A stretch of DNA of 29,871 nucleotides, from positions 1 through 29,871 of IMG/VR virus record IMGVR_UViG_3300021379_000334; one strand, written 5' to 3'. This DNA is from a virus. The translations under genes and the position numbers were made by a program. The notes under the pieces were generated by a model. It did not search any database and was not told the DNA's origin. It saw only the letters and a program-made list of their open reading frames with translations. Below are positions 22,820 to 29,549 of this stretch, piece by piece (within the stretch, counting starts at the first letter, position 1; every line of letters starts with the position of its first letter).

Positions 22820-23654
22820 GAACTAAATTCAAATCATTGAAATCAATATACTCAACATTTTCATGTTCTCTCCACTCCTCAATGAACTGACAAGTTTTAT
22901 CAGTTCCCAATGGAGCAGGATTTACTTTCCAGAACTTGATGTTTGGAAAAGCATCAAAGTTCTGTTTGTGTTGTTTAATCCAATTTACAGATGGAATCTC
23001 TGGTGCATCTTGTGATACATAATTAGAAGTTCCTTTGTAAAGGTTATTAACCAACCCTGTTGAACTACCTAAGTCAAATCCCAATAGAAATACATCTGTT
23101 GGATTATTGTCTTCGATAGCCATTCTTACTGCAATTGGGCCTGCGCTCCAACCACTGTAATCTTCTGGTATGAGGTAAACCTCATCATTTTCATCTACCC
23201 AAGTTACCCATATATGGTGATTACCCATTCTTTGTCGTAACTCAATTTCATCAAATTCCTCACCCCTGTCTTTTGCAACTTGTTTTGCAGAATTGACAAT
23301 TCGCATCATCTGATTAGGATCAGTTCCATTCATAACAAATTGTTGTCTGCCGTTTTTAGGGTTTTCTGTTTGTGGTGGTTCATGCCAACCCTCAAACAAA
23401 TTAACATCAACTAACATATGGTATGCGTCAGCAGGCAATTTTGTCCATGAACGAAAGTAACATTTGTTTTTTAGTGCATATCCAGAATCATACACTTCAT
23501 GCATCATTCCACCATCTACACAAATCAATCCGTCAAGGTTATCAATGTCTCGATATGCAGCATTACATCCATACAAAGGCCCTCTTAGTTTAAGTTTCTT
23601 TGTATCTACTTCTTTGCGTGATTCACCGTTACCTAAAACAAATACATTACTCAT
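22797..23654 (-). CDS. DUF115/MptE-like conserved protein (285 aa)
   Basis: The start MSNVFVLGNGESRKEVDTKK gives a Rossmann-like first strand with GNGES, then YGCNAAYRD, ICVDGGMMHEVY and a VFLLGFDLG strand. This resembles the DUF115-type family related to sugar/nucleotide-binding enzymes and is common in marine T4-like phages. A role in glycan or phosphate-ester transfer is possible but unproven. It overlaps the upstream gene by 8 bases and ends next to the gp32 promoter. Confidence 0.65.
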   Translation of the reverse strand: MSNVFVLGNGESRKEVDTKKLKLRGPLYGCNAAYRDIDNLDGLICVDGGMMHEVYDSGYALKNKCYFRSWTKLPADAYHMLVDVNLFEGWHEPPQTENPKNGRQQFVMNGTDPNQMMRIVNSAKQVAKDRGEEFDEIELRQRMGNHHIWVTWVDENDEVYLIPEDYSGWSAGPIAVRMAIEDNNPTDVFLLGFDLGSSTGLVNNLYKGTSNYVSQDAPEIPSVNWIKQHKQNFDAFPNIKFWKVNPAPLGTDKTCQFIEEWREHENVEYIDFNDLNLVLDFSVLL

Positions 23655-24018
23655 TTTTCATTTTCACCGAAACATCATATGGGGTTGTCATATACTGTCC
23701 AGTTCCAGTATAATCTTGTGTCCACTTTGCGGCAGCATTCCATTCTTCTGGTGTTGCATCCCAAAGTTTTTTCTTCGGTTCTCCAACTGGTGGATTGTTC
23801 TCACCATAGTTACCGTATTCATCAAATCCACGAACAGTGTCATCAAAACTGTGTTCAGGCACAATATCCACATTACCATCAAAATTAAATCCAACTGCCT
23901 TGAGATACAACTCAAACTGTTCTAACATATCAGTCAAGTCTGCATCACTAGGAACAGTGAACTCTACCGTAGTTGATAGTTGGTCTGGATATGTATTTTC
24001 AAAACTAAATTTATGCAT
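23647..24018 (-). CDS. Hypothetical protein (123 aa)
   Basis: It is coupled to thyX by TAATG. The N-terminal half (LTDMLEQFELYLKAVGFNFD) is a strand-helix unit, and the C-terminal half is Asn/Pro/Trp rich (TPEEWNAAAKWTQDYTGTGQ). No membrane segment is seen. I recall similar proteins beside thyX or gp32 in marine phages. The function is unknown. Confidence 0.7.
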   Translation of the reverse strand: MHKFSFENTYPDQLSTTVEFTVPSDADLTDMLEQFELYLKAVGFNFDGNVDIVPEHSFDDTVRGFDEYGNYGENNPPVGEPKKKLWDATPEEWNAAAKWTQDYTGTGQYMTTPYDVSVKMKNE

Positions 24019-24713
24019 TACAATTTCTCCATTAGTGGGAATATTTTAGCAATCTCAATTGCACACTTCTGTGCAACTTCCATATGCTCCTTCTGTGTTC
24101 CATTAGAGGAACGCAATTCAATATAATGAACCCAAGAACGCAATGTTCCGTTCATATACAAGCGTGTCTTTGTCAAACCTTCTGGTAGAACTGCACGAGC
24201 CTGTTCTTTTGCAATACCGTTATCAATCGCCCACTGATATGCCTTACGAGATGTTTCGATAACACCAGACTGTCTACGATTCCATTCTGCAATCAAATCT
24301 AGATTTCTTTGATTGTCCACAAGAGAGGGGTCATTCTCAATCTCAATAGAGTTCTGACGATTTTCTGTATCTTGTAGACGGCATTCTCTTTTGGTAAATG
24401 CATCACCCATTGCAGATGGTTCTGCATATCGTTGAGAAAATTCTTGAAAACTGAAACTACGATGACGCACAATCTGGTGTGCAATATCACGAGTTGTTTC
24501 AATTTCTAGGCAAGCGCTAGCCATCTCCAATGGTGACCAATGTTTGTGCTTGACCAAATATCGTATGAGTTTTTCGCTCGTTTTGTGTGATTGTTGGTTC
24601 GCTGGATTGGAGACACGGGCGCAATACGATATAAGTTCTTGGACATCGTTACCGACATATAATTCTCCTTCTGGTGGTTGACTATAACTAATGAGTCTTG
24701 CTGTAGTCAGCAT
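24018..24713 (-). CDS. thyX: Flavin-dependent thymidylate synthase ThyX
   Basis: The protein (231 aa) makes dTMP from dUMP using FADH2, NADPH and methylene-tetrahydrofolate. The signature RHRSFSFQEFSQRY (RHRxxSxxExSxRY) is intact. The His/Arg dUMP-site region near the end (ARAVLPEGLTKTRLYMNGTL, then RSWVHYIELR) matches the family. I chose the ATG at 24713 (MLTTARLISYS) with AAGGA upstream; the longer frame from 24746 overlaps the previous gene. It supports DNA synthesis with phage control of dTTP. Confidence 0.95.
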   Translation of the reverse strand: MLTTARLISYSQPPEGELYVGNDVQELISYCARVSNPANQQSHKTSEKLIRYLVKHKHWSPLEMASACLEIETTRDIAHQIVRHRSFSFQEFSQRYAEPSAMGDAFTKRECRLQDTENRQNSIEIENDPSLVDNQRNLDLIAEWNRRQSGVIETSRKAYQWAIDNGIAKEQARAVLPEGLTKTRLYMNGTLRSWVHYIELRSSNGTQKEHMEVAQKCAIEIAKIFPLMEKL

Positions 24714-24726
24714 TTTATTTATTTCC

Positions 24727-24927
24727 TTATTCTCTGCCACTTTCATCCTCTTTCTTTGTCAATGAATAACCACCACTTGGCAGTTCTTCCCATAATACTG
24801 TATCACCTACATCCCAACCAACTTGATCTATACAACCTGGCGGGAACTCAATGAATAGTTCTTTAGTCTTACCGTCCTGTTGAACTTCGACAATCCATTC
24901 ATTTTGTGACAATTGTTTATACTTCAT
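24727..24927 (-). CDS. Small AbrB-like hypothetical protein (66 aa)
   Basis: AGAGG precedes the ATG. The centre reads IEFPPGCIDQVGWDVGDTVL then WEELPSGGYSLTKKED, resembling the swapped-hairpin pattern of short AbrB-type proteins (GDxVxW). That is resemblance only. It is soluble and acidic. It lies upstream of thyX. Confidence 0.65.
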   Translation of the reverse strand: MKYKQLSQNEWIVEVQQDGKTKELFIEFPPGCIDQVGWDVGDTVLWEELPSGGYSLTKKEDESGRE

Positions 24928-25030
24928 AATAACCTCTTAAAAATAGACAGTTTCACATCATGTCTAGGATGGCCCACTCCTGTGACACCACTCATTCAGT
25001 TATTTTGCAAGGGGAATGAGACCCTTAACA
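24928..25030. other. Noncoding gap with a possible stem-loop
   Basis: I see no gene between the 66-aa gene and tRNA-Leu. A 7-bp inverted repeat CTCATTC/GAATGAG with a 16-base loop (about 24992-25021) lies 10 bases beyond the tRNA 3' end. It lacks a T run, so it may be a processing signal rather than a terminator. Confidence 0.5.
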
Positions 25031-25115
25031 TGGTGCGCCTAAAGGGACTCGAACCCCCACGCCTCTCGGCACTAGAACCTAAATCTAGCGTGTCTACCAG
25101 TTCCACCACAGGCGC
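25031..25115 (-). tRNA. tRNA-Leu (anticodon TAG)
   Basis: This is a type II tRNA of 85 bases: acceptor GCGCCTG/TAGGCGC (one G-U), anticodon stem CTAGA/TCTAG with loop TTTAGGT (anticodon TAG, reads CUA and relatives), a long variable arm TGCCGAGAGGCGT, and T arm GGGGG/CCCTT with loop TTCGAGT. The discriminator is A and CCA is encoded (25031-25033). Confidence 0.95.
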
Positions 25116-25121
25116 ATTCTA

Positions 25122-25310
25122 TCAATTAAACCTACGAGGTTTTGGGCGATAGTTCCCACGATTGCCAACTTCAGACAATCGTTTTGTGAGTTCTTGGTCT
25201 CGCTTTTGTAGTTCTGCGAGGTCGAACTCTAATACTTTCATTCGAGCATTAGTCTCTACCAACTTTGCACGATAAAAGTCTCTTTCCCGAATTAGTTCTT
25301 CCTGTGTCAT
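25122..25310 (-). CDS. Small coiled-coil protein (62 aa)
   Basis: AAGGAG lies upstream and the ATG overlaps the gp59 stop. Residues 3-50 are a continuous charged helix (MTQEELIRERDFYRAKLVET), with a basic Pro/Arg tail (RGNYRPKPRRF). It is 6 bases upstream of tRNA-Leu, so one transcript may carry both. The function is unknown. Confidence 0.65.
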   Translation of the reverse strand: MTQEELIRERDFYRAKLVETNARMKVLEFDLAELQKRDQELTKRLSEVGNRGNYRPKPRRFN

Positions 25311-25891
25311 CAGAAAGTCTCCTTAATCAGTTTGAGAAGTTGATCCTTACATTTCTGTTTATCATAGTTCAGAAATGCTCCGTATTTTACGACTAATCGT
25401 CTATTATCGGGCCATACTAAATCATCTTTTAATTCCTTATCAAATTGTTTAACATAGTTCAGTAGTCCTTGTAGGATTACCATCGTTTCCAAACTAATTC
25501 GTTTAGCGAGGAAGTTCTTTAATAATACAGGATGTTGTCCAGAATTGCAAGAGAAAATTTCATCAAAATTGGCAACTTGCAAAAAAACTACATTCATATC
25601 AGTAACAAAGTTGTAAGTCAAAGACTGTTTATACTTTTTCCAGTTGTTATAGTTGGTTTCGTTAAAGTCACCCAACCAACCTTTAGGACTCTGCACAAAG
25701 TTACTAATAAAATAATCTTGTGTAGACTCATTATACTTCTTTGCCACCCTAGCAAAAAAGTATCTATCTTTTCGTTTTAAGAACGATGCTTTGGATGCAG
25801 ATGTTTTTCCTTTATATTGGTCATAATCGTAATCAGTTGTGAAATGCAATTTTAGACCAAGATACATTTGATAGGCTTCCCATGCTTCCAT
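25310..25891 (-). CDS. 59: DNA helicase loader gp59
   Basis: The protein (193 aa; T4 gp59 is 217) keeps the family pattern: KASFLKRKDRYFFARVAKKY, FISNFV...WLGDF, a helical middle, and the C-terminal ISLETMVILQGLLNYVKQFD then DDLVWPDNRRLVVKYGAFLN. In T4, gp59 loads the gp41 helicase onto gp32-coated forks. Conservation is modest but the spacing of motifs matches well. AAGGAG precedes the ATG. The neighbouring gp33 and gp32 fit a replication/late-transcription cluster. Confidence 0.88.
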   Translation of the reverse strand: MEAWEAYQMYLGLKLHFTTDYDYDQYKGKTSASKASFLKRKDRYFFARVAKKYNESTQDYFISNFVQSPKGWLGDFNETNYNNWKKYKQSLTYNFVTDMNVVFLQVANFDEIFSCNSGQHPVLLKNFLAKRISLETMVILQGLLNYVKQFDKELKDDLVWPDNRRLVVKYGAFLNYDKQKCKDQLLKLIKETF

Positions 25892-25900
25892 TGGAACTCC

Positions 25901-26143
25901 TTACAGTGGTAGTGTTGCGACTCTTGGCAAGAAATTTAATTCTCTTGCATCTGCTTCTAGTTTTTCTTTGAGGGGTTTTGAAATAAGAGGAGCGATTGCA
26001 TCAGGCTCCATTTGATGTTGGTCACAGTATTCTAGAATTGCATCCATATATGTTACACCGCCTGCACCATTCTTAACCATATCTTCAATTTTGATTGCAA
26101 ACTTCTTTGGTGTCATCACCGCCAATTCTTCTAGATTATTCAT
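25901..26143 (-). CDS. 33: Late transcription co-activator gp33-like
   Basis: The protein (80 aa) matches T4 gp33 in its central pattern: FAIKIEDMVKNGAGGVTYMD, then AILEYCDQHQMEPDAIAPLI and KEKLEADARELNFLP. T4 gp33 binds RNA polymerase beta-flap and links the gp45 clamp to gp55-directed late transcription. It is shorter than T4's 112 aa. AAGGA precedes the ATG. Its presence fits the TATAAATA promoters in this window. Confidence 0.8.
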   Translation of the reverse strand: MNNLEELAVMTPKKFAIKIEDMVKNGAGGVTYMDAILEYCDQHQMEPDAIAPLISKPLKEKLEADARELNFLPRVATLPL

Positions 26144-26281
26144 AATATTCCTTTCATAAATGACAGGGGGCAGGGCGCCCCACCCCCTATCGTTATAAAG
26201 CAGAGCCAGTATATAAATGCTGGATGCACTTCGTGTTCCTACTAAGTTTTACTTGGGCGAACAGACCATTCCCAAACTGGA
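26144..26281. other. Noncoding region with a GC-rich hairpin
   Basis: No gene is seen in these 138 bases. At 26165-26188 AGGGGG/CCCCCT form a strong stem around a GGGCGCCC core, far richer in GC than its surroundings, without a T run. Further right, CCAG/CTGG and TGGG/CCCA pairs suggest additional folded RNA on the minus strand, just upstream of gp33. Confidence 0.55.
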
Positions 26282-26518
26282 TTAGTCTTTTTTGGTTACG
26301 AACTTATAAAGTTCTTCTGCCTTTTCCATGATTTCTTGAGGTTGATACATCTTAGGTGTATACTTCTCAATAACATCAGTGATGTCTTTATTAGTATCCC
26401 TTGCCTGGGCAATCATCTCATACATTTGGGCTTGTGCCATATCGTATTGACGATCAAGCAAGTCTTTGGCCATTGCCAATGTGTCGAACCGTAGTTCAAA
26501 TGGGTTTTTACTAGACAT
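26282..26518 (-). CDS. Conserved small marine-phage protein (78 aa)
   Basis: The start MSSKNPFELRFDTLAMAKDL at 26518 has AAGGAG 8 bases upstream; the longer frame from 26575 does not. It is helical and acidic with a conserved end (YQPQEIMEKAEELYKFV). I recall this family in marine T4-like phages, close to gp33 in some. The function is unknown. Confidence 0.72.
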   Translation of the reverse strand: MSSKNPFELRFDTLAMAKDLLDRQYDMAQAQMYEMIAQARDTNKDITDVIEKYTPKMYQPQEIMEKAEELYKFVTKKD

Positions 26519-26592
26519 AACTATTTCTCCTTTGTGTGTTGTGTCGTGTGTGTTGTGGACTAACCGTTGATCCACACGAGTGTATTAAGGCA

Positions 26593-26691
26593 CTACCCTT
26601 CAAATCTGCTTCTGAATAAAATCATTAGCGTTTGTCTTTTTTTCCATTCTTCTAGTGCCTTTTTATAACACCATGCTTGGTAGAAAGTCAT
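26593..26691 (-). CDS. Small ORF after the tmRNA (32 aa)
   Basis: GGAG lies about 8 bases before an ATG, and the frame begins MTFYQAWCYKKALEEWKKRQ and continues TLMILFRSRFEG. It is basic and helical. It directly follows the tag-coding RNA and precedes the 78-aa gene. The good ribosome-binding site supports it; the length gives only moderate confidence. Confidence 0.5.
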   Translation of the reverse strand: MTFYQAWCYKKALEEWKKRQTLMILFRSRFEG

Positions 26692-26709
26692 AACACTTCT
26701 CCTCAATTA

Positions 26710-26938
26710 AAAGGTTAAGTGCGTTCCTTCGCATTATGCTACTTCCGTCCTAAAAGGATGAACGAATAAGTTGGTAGGTTATTCTGTTGCCAAGTCAACC
26801 TACCGAAACTCCGTCACCTAAAACTAGGCTGCAAGTGCAAAAGTATTATCGTTTGCAGTTACTTTTTTTGGTCGATTACGAAACCATCCGACAGTTCTAC
26901 TCGCCTCTATCCTTGCCAGTCGATCCTATTTCGCCCCC
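26710..26938 (-). ncRNA. ssrA: Permuted tmRNA, tag-coding piece (left boundary approximate)
   Basis: The RNA begins at 26938 with GGGGGCG, which pairs with CGCCTCC of the acceptor piece (7 bp, one G-U). The tRNA-like AGGATCGACTGG element follows, corresponding to GGATTCGACGGG of E. coli. The tag frame at 26824-26856 reads GCA AAC GAT AAT ACT TTT GCA CTT GCA GCC TAG, giving ANDNTFALAA (E. coli: ANDENYALAA). Upstream AAAGTAAC matches the SmpB-region context. After the tag, an 8-bp hairpin GGTAGGTT/AACCTACC (26764-26795) and GGATG/CATCC pairing resemble the pseudoknot domain. The 3' end is estimated near 26710. Confidence 0.88.
26824..26856 (-). other. tmRNA tag reading frame (ANDNTFALAA, stop TAG)
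   Basis: Ten codons from the resume codon GCA to TAG. The C-terminal ALAA is the recognition end for ClpXP-type proteases, and the initial AND is as in E. coli SsrA. The sequence AACTGCAAACGA around the resume codon closely resembles bacterial tmRNAs. Confidence 0.88.
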
Positions 26939-26950
26939 ATCATAAGCACA

Positions 26951-27040
26951 CTAAAGTCCAAGATATTTAATTCTTTTCTTTTCTTGTTTTTCAACAAAAT
27001 TCCGATACCACTTAAATCTTAAAAAGAACTTTTCTATCAT
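26951..27040 (-). CDS. Small ORF inside the tmRNA spacer (29 aa)
   Basis: The frame reads MIEKFFLRFKWYRNFVEKQE then KKRIKYLGL, between the acceptor and tag-coding pieces of the tmRNA. GAGAG lies about 4 bases before the ATG, a marginal site. The peptide is strongly basic and aromatic. The spacer is about 120 bases; only expression data could tell whether it is a gene. Confidence 0.4.
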   Translation of the reverse strand: MIEKFFLRFKWYRNFVEKQEKKRIKYLGL

Positions 27041-27059
27041 AGAGCTCTCAGTGTGTTTA

Positions 27060-27123
27060 TGGTGGAGGCGGGCGGTATCGCACCGCCGTCCTGTTCAAGT
27101 GTTGATTTGTATCAACAAACTGT
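27060..27123 (-). ncRNA. ssrA: Permuted tmRNA, acceptor piece
   Basis: The RNA ends CGCCTCC-A-CCA (27060-27070). Before it lies the T arm GGCGG/CCGCC with loop TGCGATA (27071-27087), preceded by GGAC as in other tmRNAs. The 5' part contains a TGTTGAT/ATCAACA hairpin and ACAGTTT, which could pair with GAACTGT of the coding piece (intermolecular P2). The start near 27123 is set by the promoter. The acceptor piece precedes the coding piece, as in alphaproteobacterial permuted tmRNA genes. The T loop carries G at the second position instead of the usual T. Confidence 0.85.
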
Positions 27124-27127
27124 ATTC

Positions 27128-27158
27128 TATTTATACCACAGTGACATTTGAATGTCAA
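27128..27158 (-). promoter_or_regulatory. Hybrid tmRNA promoter: TTGACA-17-TATAAATA, with dyad
   Basis: A perfect -35 TTGACA (27153-27158), 17-base spacer and TATAAATA (27128-27135). The -35 is part of an inverted repeat TGACATT-2-AATGTCA (27142-27157), placed like an operator. The promoter overlaps the last codon of the upstream gene. Confidence 0.85.
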
Positions 27159-27343
27159 GAGGCAATTGAATCTTTTGGTTTACAAACATATGTCACTGTA
27201 TCCCAATCACCATCTGCCGGTATTGCAACATATTCAACTAACATAGTTTGGCACTCTTTTTCGGAATCAAACCACTGAACATCTTGTTCTAAACAAGTTG
27301 AACCAGAACATACTGTCAGTAAGATGTGCCAAATAACATTCAT
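27155..27343 (-). CDS. Small conserved exported Cys protein (62 aa)
   Basis: The hydrophobic start MNVIWHILLTVCSGSTC is followed by EQDVQWFDSEKECQTM and DGDWDTVTYVCKPKDS. Four Cys suggest two disulfides, so the protein probably acts outside the cytoplasm. Its ATG overlaps the upstream stop. I recall this family in marine T4-like phages. The function is unknown. Confidence 0.7.
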   Translation of the reverse strand: MNVIWHILLTVCSGSTCLEQDVQWFDSEKECQTMLVEYVAIPADGDWDTVTYVCKPKDSIAS

Positions 27344-27669
27344 GTTGTAATTCCATCATTGTTAATTTTTATTTCGCCTCTTCCAGCACCTAATATACAA
27401 GCCTGTTCTGAATCTGGCATTTCAACAAGAGTCCAAGTAGACTCTTTTGAATTTCTAGTAATCAGAAATGTAGAGGGAAATGATCCCGATGGTCTAGTAG
27501 TAGAACCTTCAAAATAAATGTAAGGTTCTTCTCCATATCCTTTCAGTAAATCCATCACTTCTTGTGGTGAAGCACACTGTATGGGTTTGTTTGCCCATTG
27601 TGGTGCAGCGTTTAGGTTATGCAGTGGCGCTACTGAGAACAGTAGAATCACCGCCAGTTTGCGTATCAT
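27340..27669 (-). CDS. Exported hypothetical protein (109 aa)
   Basis: I chose MIRKLAVILLFSVAPLHNLN (a signal peptide cleaved about residue 22, after NAA) as the start. The mature part (PQWANKPIQCASPQEVMDLL) and CILGAGRGEIKI near the end hold two Cys. The start overlaps the exonuclease gene by 53 bases. Similar exported proteins occur in marine phages; the role is unknown. Confidence 0.7.
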   Translation of the reverse strand: MIRKLAVILLFSVAPLHNLNAAPQWANKPIQCASPQEVMDLLKGYGEEPYIYFEGSTTRPSGSFPSTFLITRNSKESTWTLVEMPDSEQACILGAGRGEIKINNDGITT

Positions 27670-28333
27670 TTTCTTTCTCCCATTCGGAGACAAACTGTTC
27701 GATGGTTTCTACGAGTAGAGGCAGATAGTCATGCTTCTTCTTGATAAACTCTTGAACTTGTCCATCTTCTGTAACACACAGAATGACAATCTGTTCGATT
27801 GGAGTTCCAGTGCGTTCTTCAAACATTTCTGCATATGCAGATGCTTGGATGTAATATGACTCGTTATATTCGTCATTACGAGAAGAACGAGATGTTTTGA
27901 AGTCAATGATAGAAGGAACACCCTTGTATTCTGCAATACAGTCCACTCGGCCTGCAACTCTATATTTTTCACTCCATAGACCACATTCTTGTGCGTATAT
28001 ATTATTTATATTTGTTTCAAGAACAGGTTTGAGTTGTTGAAACAAACAATATGGAAGAAATTCACGATTATCTTTTTCAATCTCTAGATTGTTTAGGAAA
28101 TCTTCGCACATCTGGTGAACCTTAGTTCCACGAGTCGCAGCAGTGCGAGAGATGTAATTTGCAACATCGTTCCCTACACGCTTTCGCCACTCTGCAAGTC
28201 CTTCTTTTGAACGAACAGATAGAACTGTGGTAATAGATGGATACAGTGAACCGTCTGGTGCTACATAGAACCGTTTGCGGTTTACTGTTTTAGTTGATAC
28301 TTCTGGTATTTCTACTGGTTGGTGTGTAAACAT
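27617..28333 (-). CDS. PD-(D/E)XK exonuclease, MGME1/RecB-like (238 aa)
   Basis: The family motifs are present: YPSITTVLSVRSKEGLAEWR, RGTKVHQMCEDFLNN (motif I), GRVDCIAEYKGVPSIIDFKT (catalytic D, then D-x-K) and YYIQASAYAEMFE (Q motif). It is likely a single-strand exonuclease acting in phage DNA processing or host DNA breakdown. AGGA precedes the ATG. The promoter at 28358 drives it, and it heads the operon with two exported proteins. Confidence 0.88.
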   Translation of the reverse strand: MFTHQPVEIPEVSTKTVNRKRFYVAPDGSLYPSITTVLSVRSKEGLAEWRKRVGNDVANYISRTAATRGTKVHQMCEDFLNNLEIEKDNREFLPYCLFQQLKPVLETNINNIYAQECGLWSEKYRVAGRVDCIAEYKGVPSIIDFKTSRSSRNDEYNESYYIQASAYAEMFEERTGTPIEQIVILCVTEDGQVQEFIKKKHDYLPLLVETIEQFVSEWEKENDTQTGGDSTVLSSATA

Positions 28334-28357
28334 AATTTATCCTCACATTTTTAACAT

Positions 28358-28386
28358 ATTATATTCAATTTACAAGGTAAAGTCAA
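28358..28386 (-). promoter_or_regulatory. Sigma70-type promoter TTGACT-17-TATAAT
   Basis: TTGACT (28381-28386) and a perfect TATAAT (28358-28363) lie 17 bases apart, 25 bases before the exonuclease ATG and directly after the stop of the small basic protein. Confidence 0.85.
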
Positions 28387-28391
28387 TAGAT

Positions 28392-28541
28392 TTATCGACC
28401 TTGGCCTCTATATCTTTTATAACTCTTACGAGTTGACTTGTTCATAGAACTAGTCTTAATCATTGAGTGATTTCCACCGATGGAAGTCTTCTTTTTGATT
28501 CCTTCGTGGACACTCACATTTGTCATTTTAACTTTAGCCAT
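28392..28541 (-). CDS. Small basic conserved protein (49 aa)
   Basis: The frame starts MAKVKMTNVSVHEGIKKKTS and ends SYKRYRGQGR. It overlaps the end of phoH by 8 bases (ATGGCTAA). It is very basic, with a conserved YKRYRGQG end that I recall from marine T4-like phages, and could bind nucleic acid. The function is unknown. Confidence 0.7.
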   Translation of the reverse strand: MAKVKMTNVSVHEGIKKKTSIGGNHSMIKTSSMNKSTRKSYKRYRGQGR

Positions 28542-29241
28542 CGTTGTCCATTCCTGTTTTAATTTTACTGATTAAATATTCTTTTACCATACCAGAACGA
28601 ACAATGTCACCTAGTGTGAATTCGATTGAAGAGAATGATTGCATCCCTCTTAGAATATTCATAAAGTGTTTCAATCCTTCTTTATCTGCATTACGCAACA
28701 AATCGGATTGGAAAAAATCACCACAGAACATAATCTTTGAATCCATACCAACACGAGTAATGATTGTATCTAGTTCATGGAAGGTTAGGTTCTGAGCTTC
28801 GTCTACAATAATAATTGCGTTATCTAATGTAATACCACGCAAGAATGATGTAGTAAGGAACATCAAAGAACCTTGATTTTTAAGTTTGTCATACAACTGC
28901 ATGAATGCGACTTCATTTGGTTGTTCAAACATAAACTTCACCATGTTCTGATAAGGAACTTGGAACAGTGCTGTCTTATCTTCTTCATCTCCAGGCAAGA
29001 AACCAATCTCACGAGTTGGAACTGCACTACGAACAATGTAAACACAATCGTATTTTGTTTCGTTTCTCAATACCTCTTGTAGAGCAAGATAAAGTGTAAT
29101 AAAGGTTTTACCAGTTCCAGCAGCACCATACAAGAAAAGGTTCTTTCCTGCCTTGTAATCTTGGAATGCCTTCTTTTGATTATCTGTAGCAGCATTTACA
29201 GAAACCATCTGGTCAATACGAATGTCTTTTGCTTTCGCCAT
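28534..29241 (-). CDS. phoH: PhoH-like ATPase
   Basis: The protein (235 aa) has Walker A (GAAGTGKT, about residues 38-45), the adjacent PTREIGFLPGDEEDK block typical of PhoH, and Walker B (AIIIVDEAQNLT). PhoH-like proteins are common in marine phages. They are linked to phosphate stress in name, but the biochemical role may be RNA metabolism. It is coupled to both neighbours. Confidence 0.93.
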   Translation of the reverse strand: MAKAKDIRIDQMVSVNAATDNQKKAFQDYKAGKNLFLYGAAGTGKTFITLYLALQEVLRNETKYDCVYIVRSAVPTREIGFLPGDEEDKTALFQVPYQNMVKFMFEQPNEVAFMQLYDKLKNQGSLMFLTTSFLRGITLDNAIIIVDEAQNLTFHELDTIITRVGMDSKIMFCGDFFQSDLLRNADKEGLKHFMNILRGMQSFSSIEFTLGDIVRSGMVKEYLISKIKTGMDNDG

Positions 29242-29549
29242 TATTCTTTACTCCATTTTTTACGGTGTTTGTTTATCACTTCTTTTGTTTTAATTTCTTT
29301 GATAGATTTCTTACCGTATCTATCTGCAAGTGGACTATCTGGATATGCCTCTGCTGTTTTTGCAAAGACTTCATCCAAACCGCCTCCGGCTCTAACACCC
29401 CCACTGCCAAGTCCACCAACAATTGCTGGTGCAGTTATTTTTCTAGTGAGGTGTGGATTATCTTCTTTGAACTTATCAAGTTCAGCGATACTCATAAAAT
29501 GAGTTTCTTCTTCACCAGTATCATTGTTTATAAAATCATAATTAGGCAT
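29241..29549 (-). CDS. Conserved marine-phage protein (102 aa)
   Basis: The start MPNYDFINNDTGEEETHFMS resembles the FmdB-type zinc ribbon N-terminus, but the cysteines are absent, so no metal site is likely. The C-terminal part (DRYGKKSIKEIKTKEVINKH) is conserved in marine T4-like relatives as I recall. It lies directly upstream of phoH. The function is unknown. Confidence 0.75.
   Translation of the reverse strand: MPNYDFINNDTGEEETHFMSIAELDKFKEDNPHLTRKITAPAIVGGLGSGGVRAGGGLDEVFAKTAEAYPDSPLADRYGKKSIKEIKTKEVINKHRKKWSKE

Noticed and set aside
25532-25780. 82-codon plus-strand frame opposite gp59
   Set aside because: It is antisense to a conserved replication gene, with no start signals.
26211-26218. 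TATAAATG on the plus strand, a possible late box
   Set aside because: No plus-strand gene follows, and only 7 of 8 bases match.
28005-28012. TATAAATA-type box on the minus strand
   Set aside because: It lies in the middle of the exonuclease gene with no start codon near by. It is expected by chance in AT-rich DNA.
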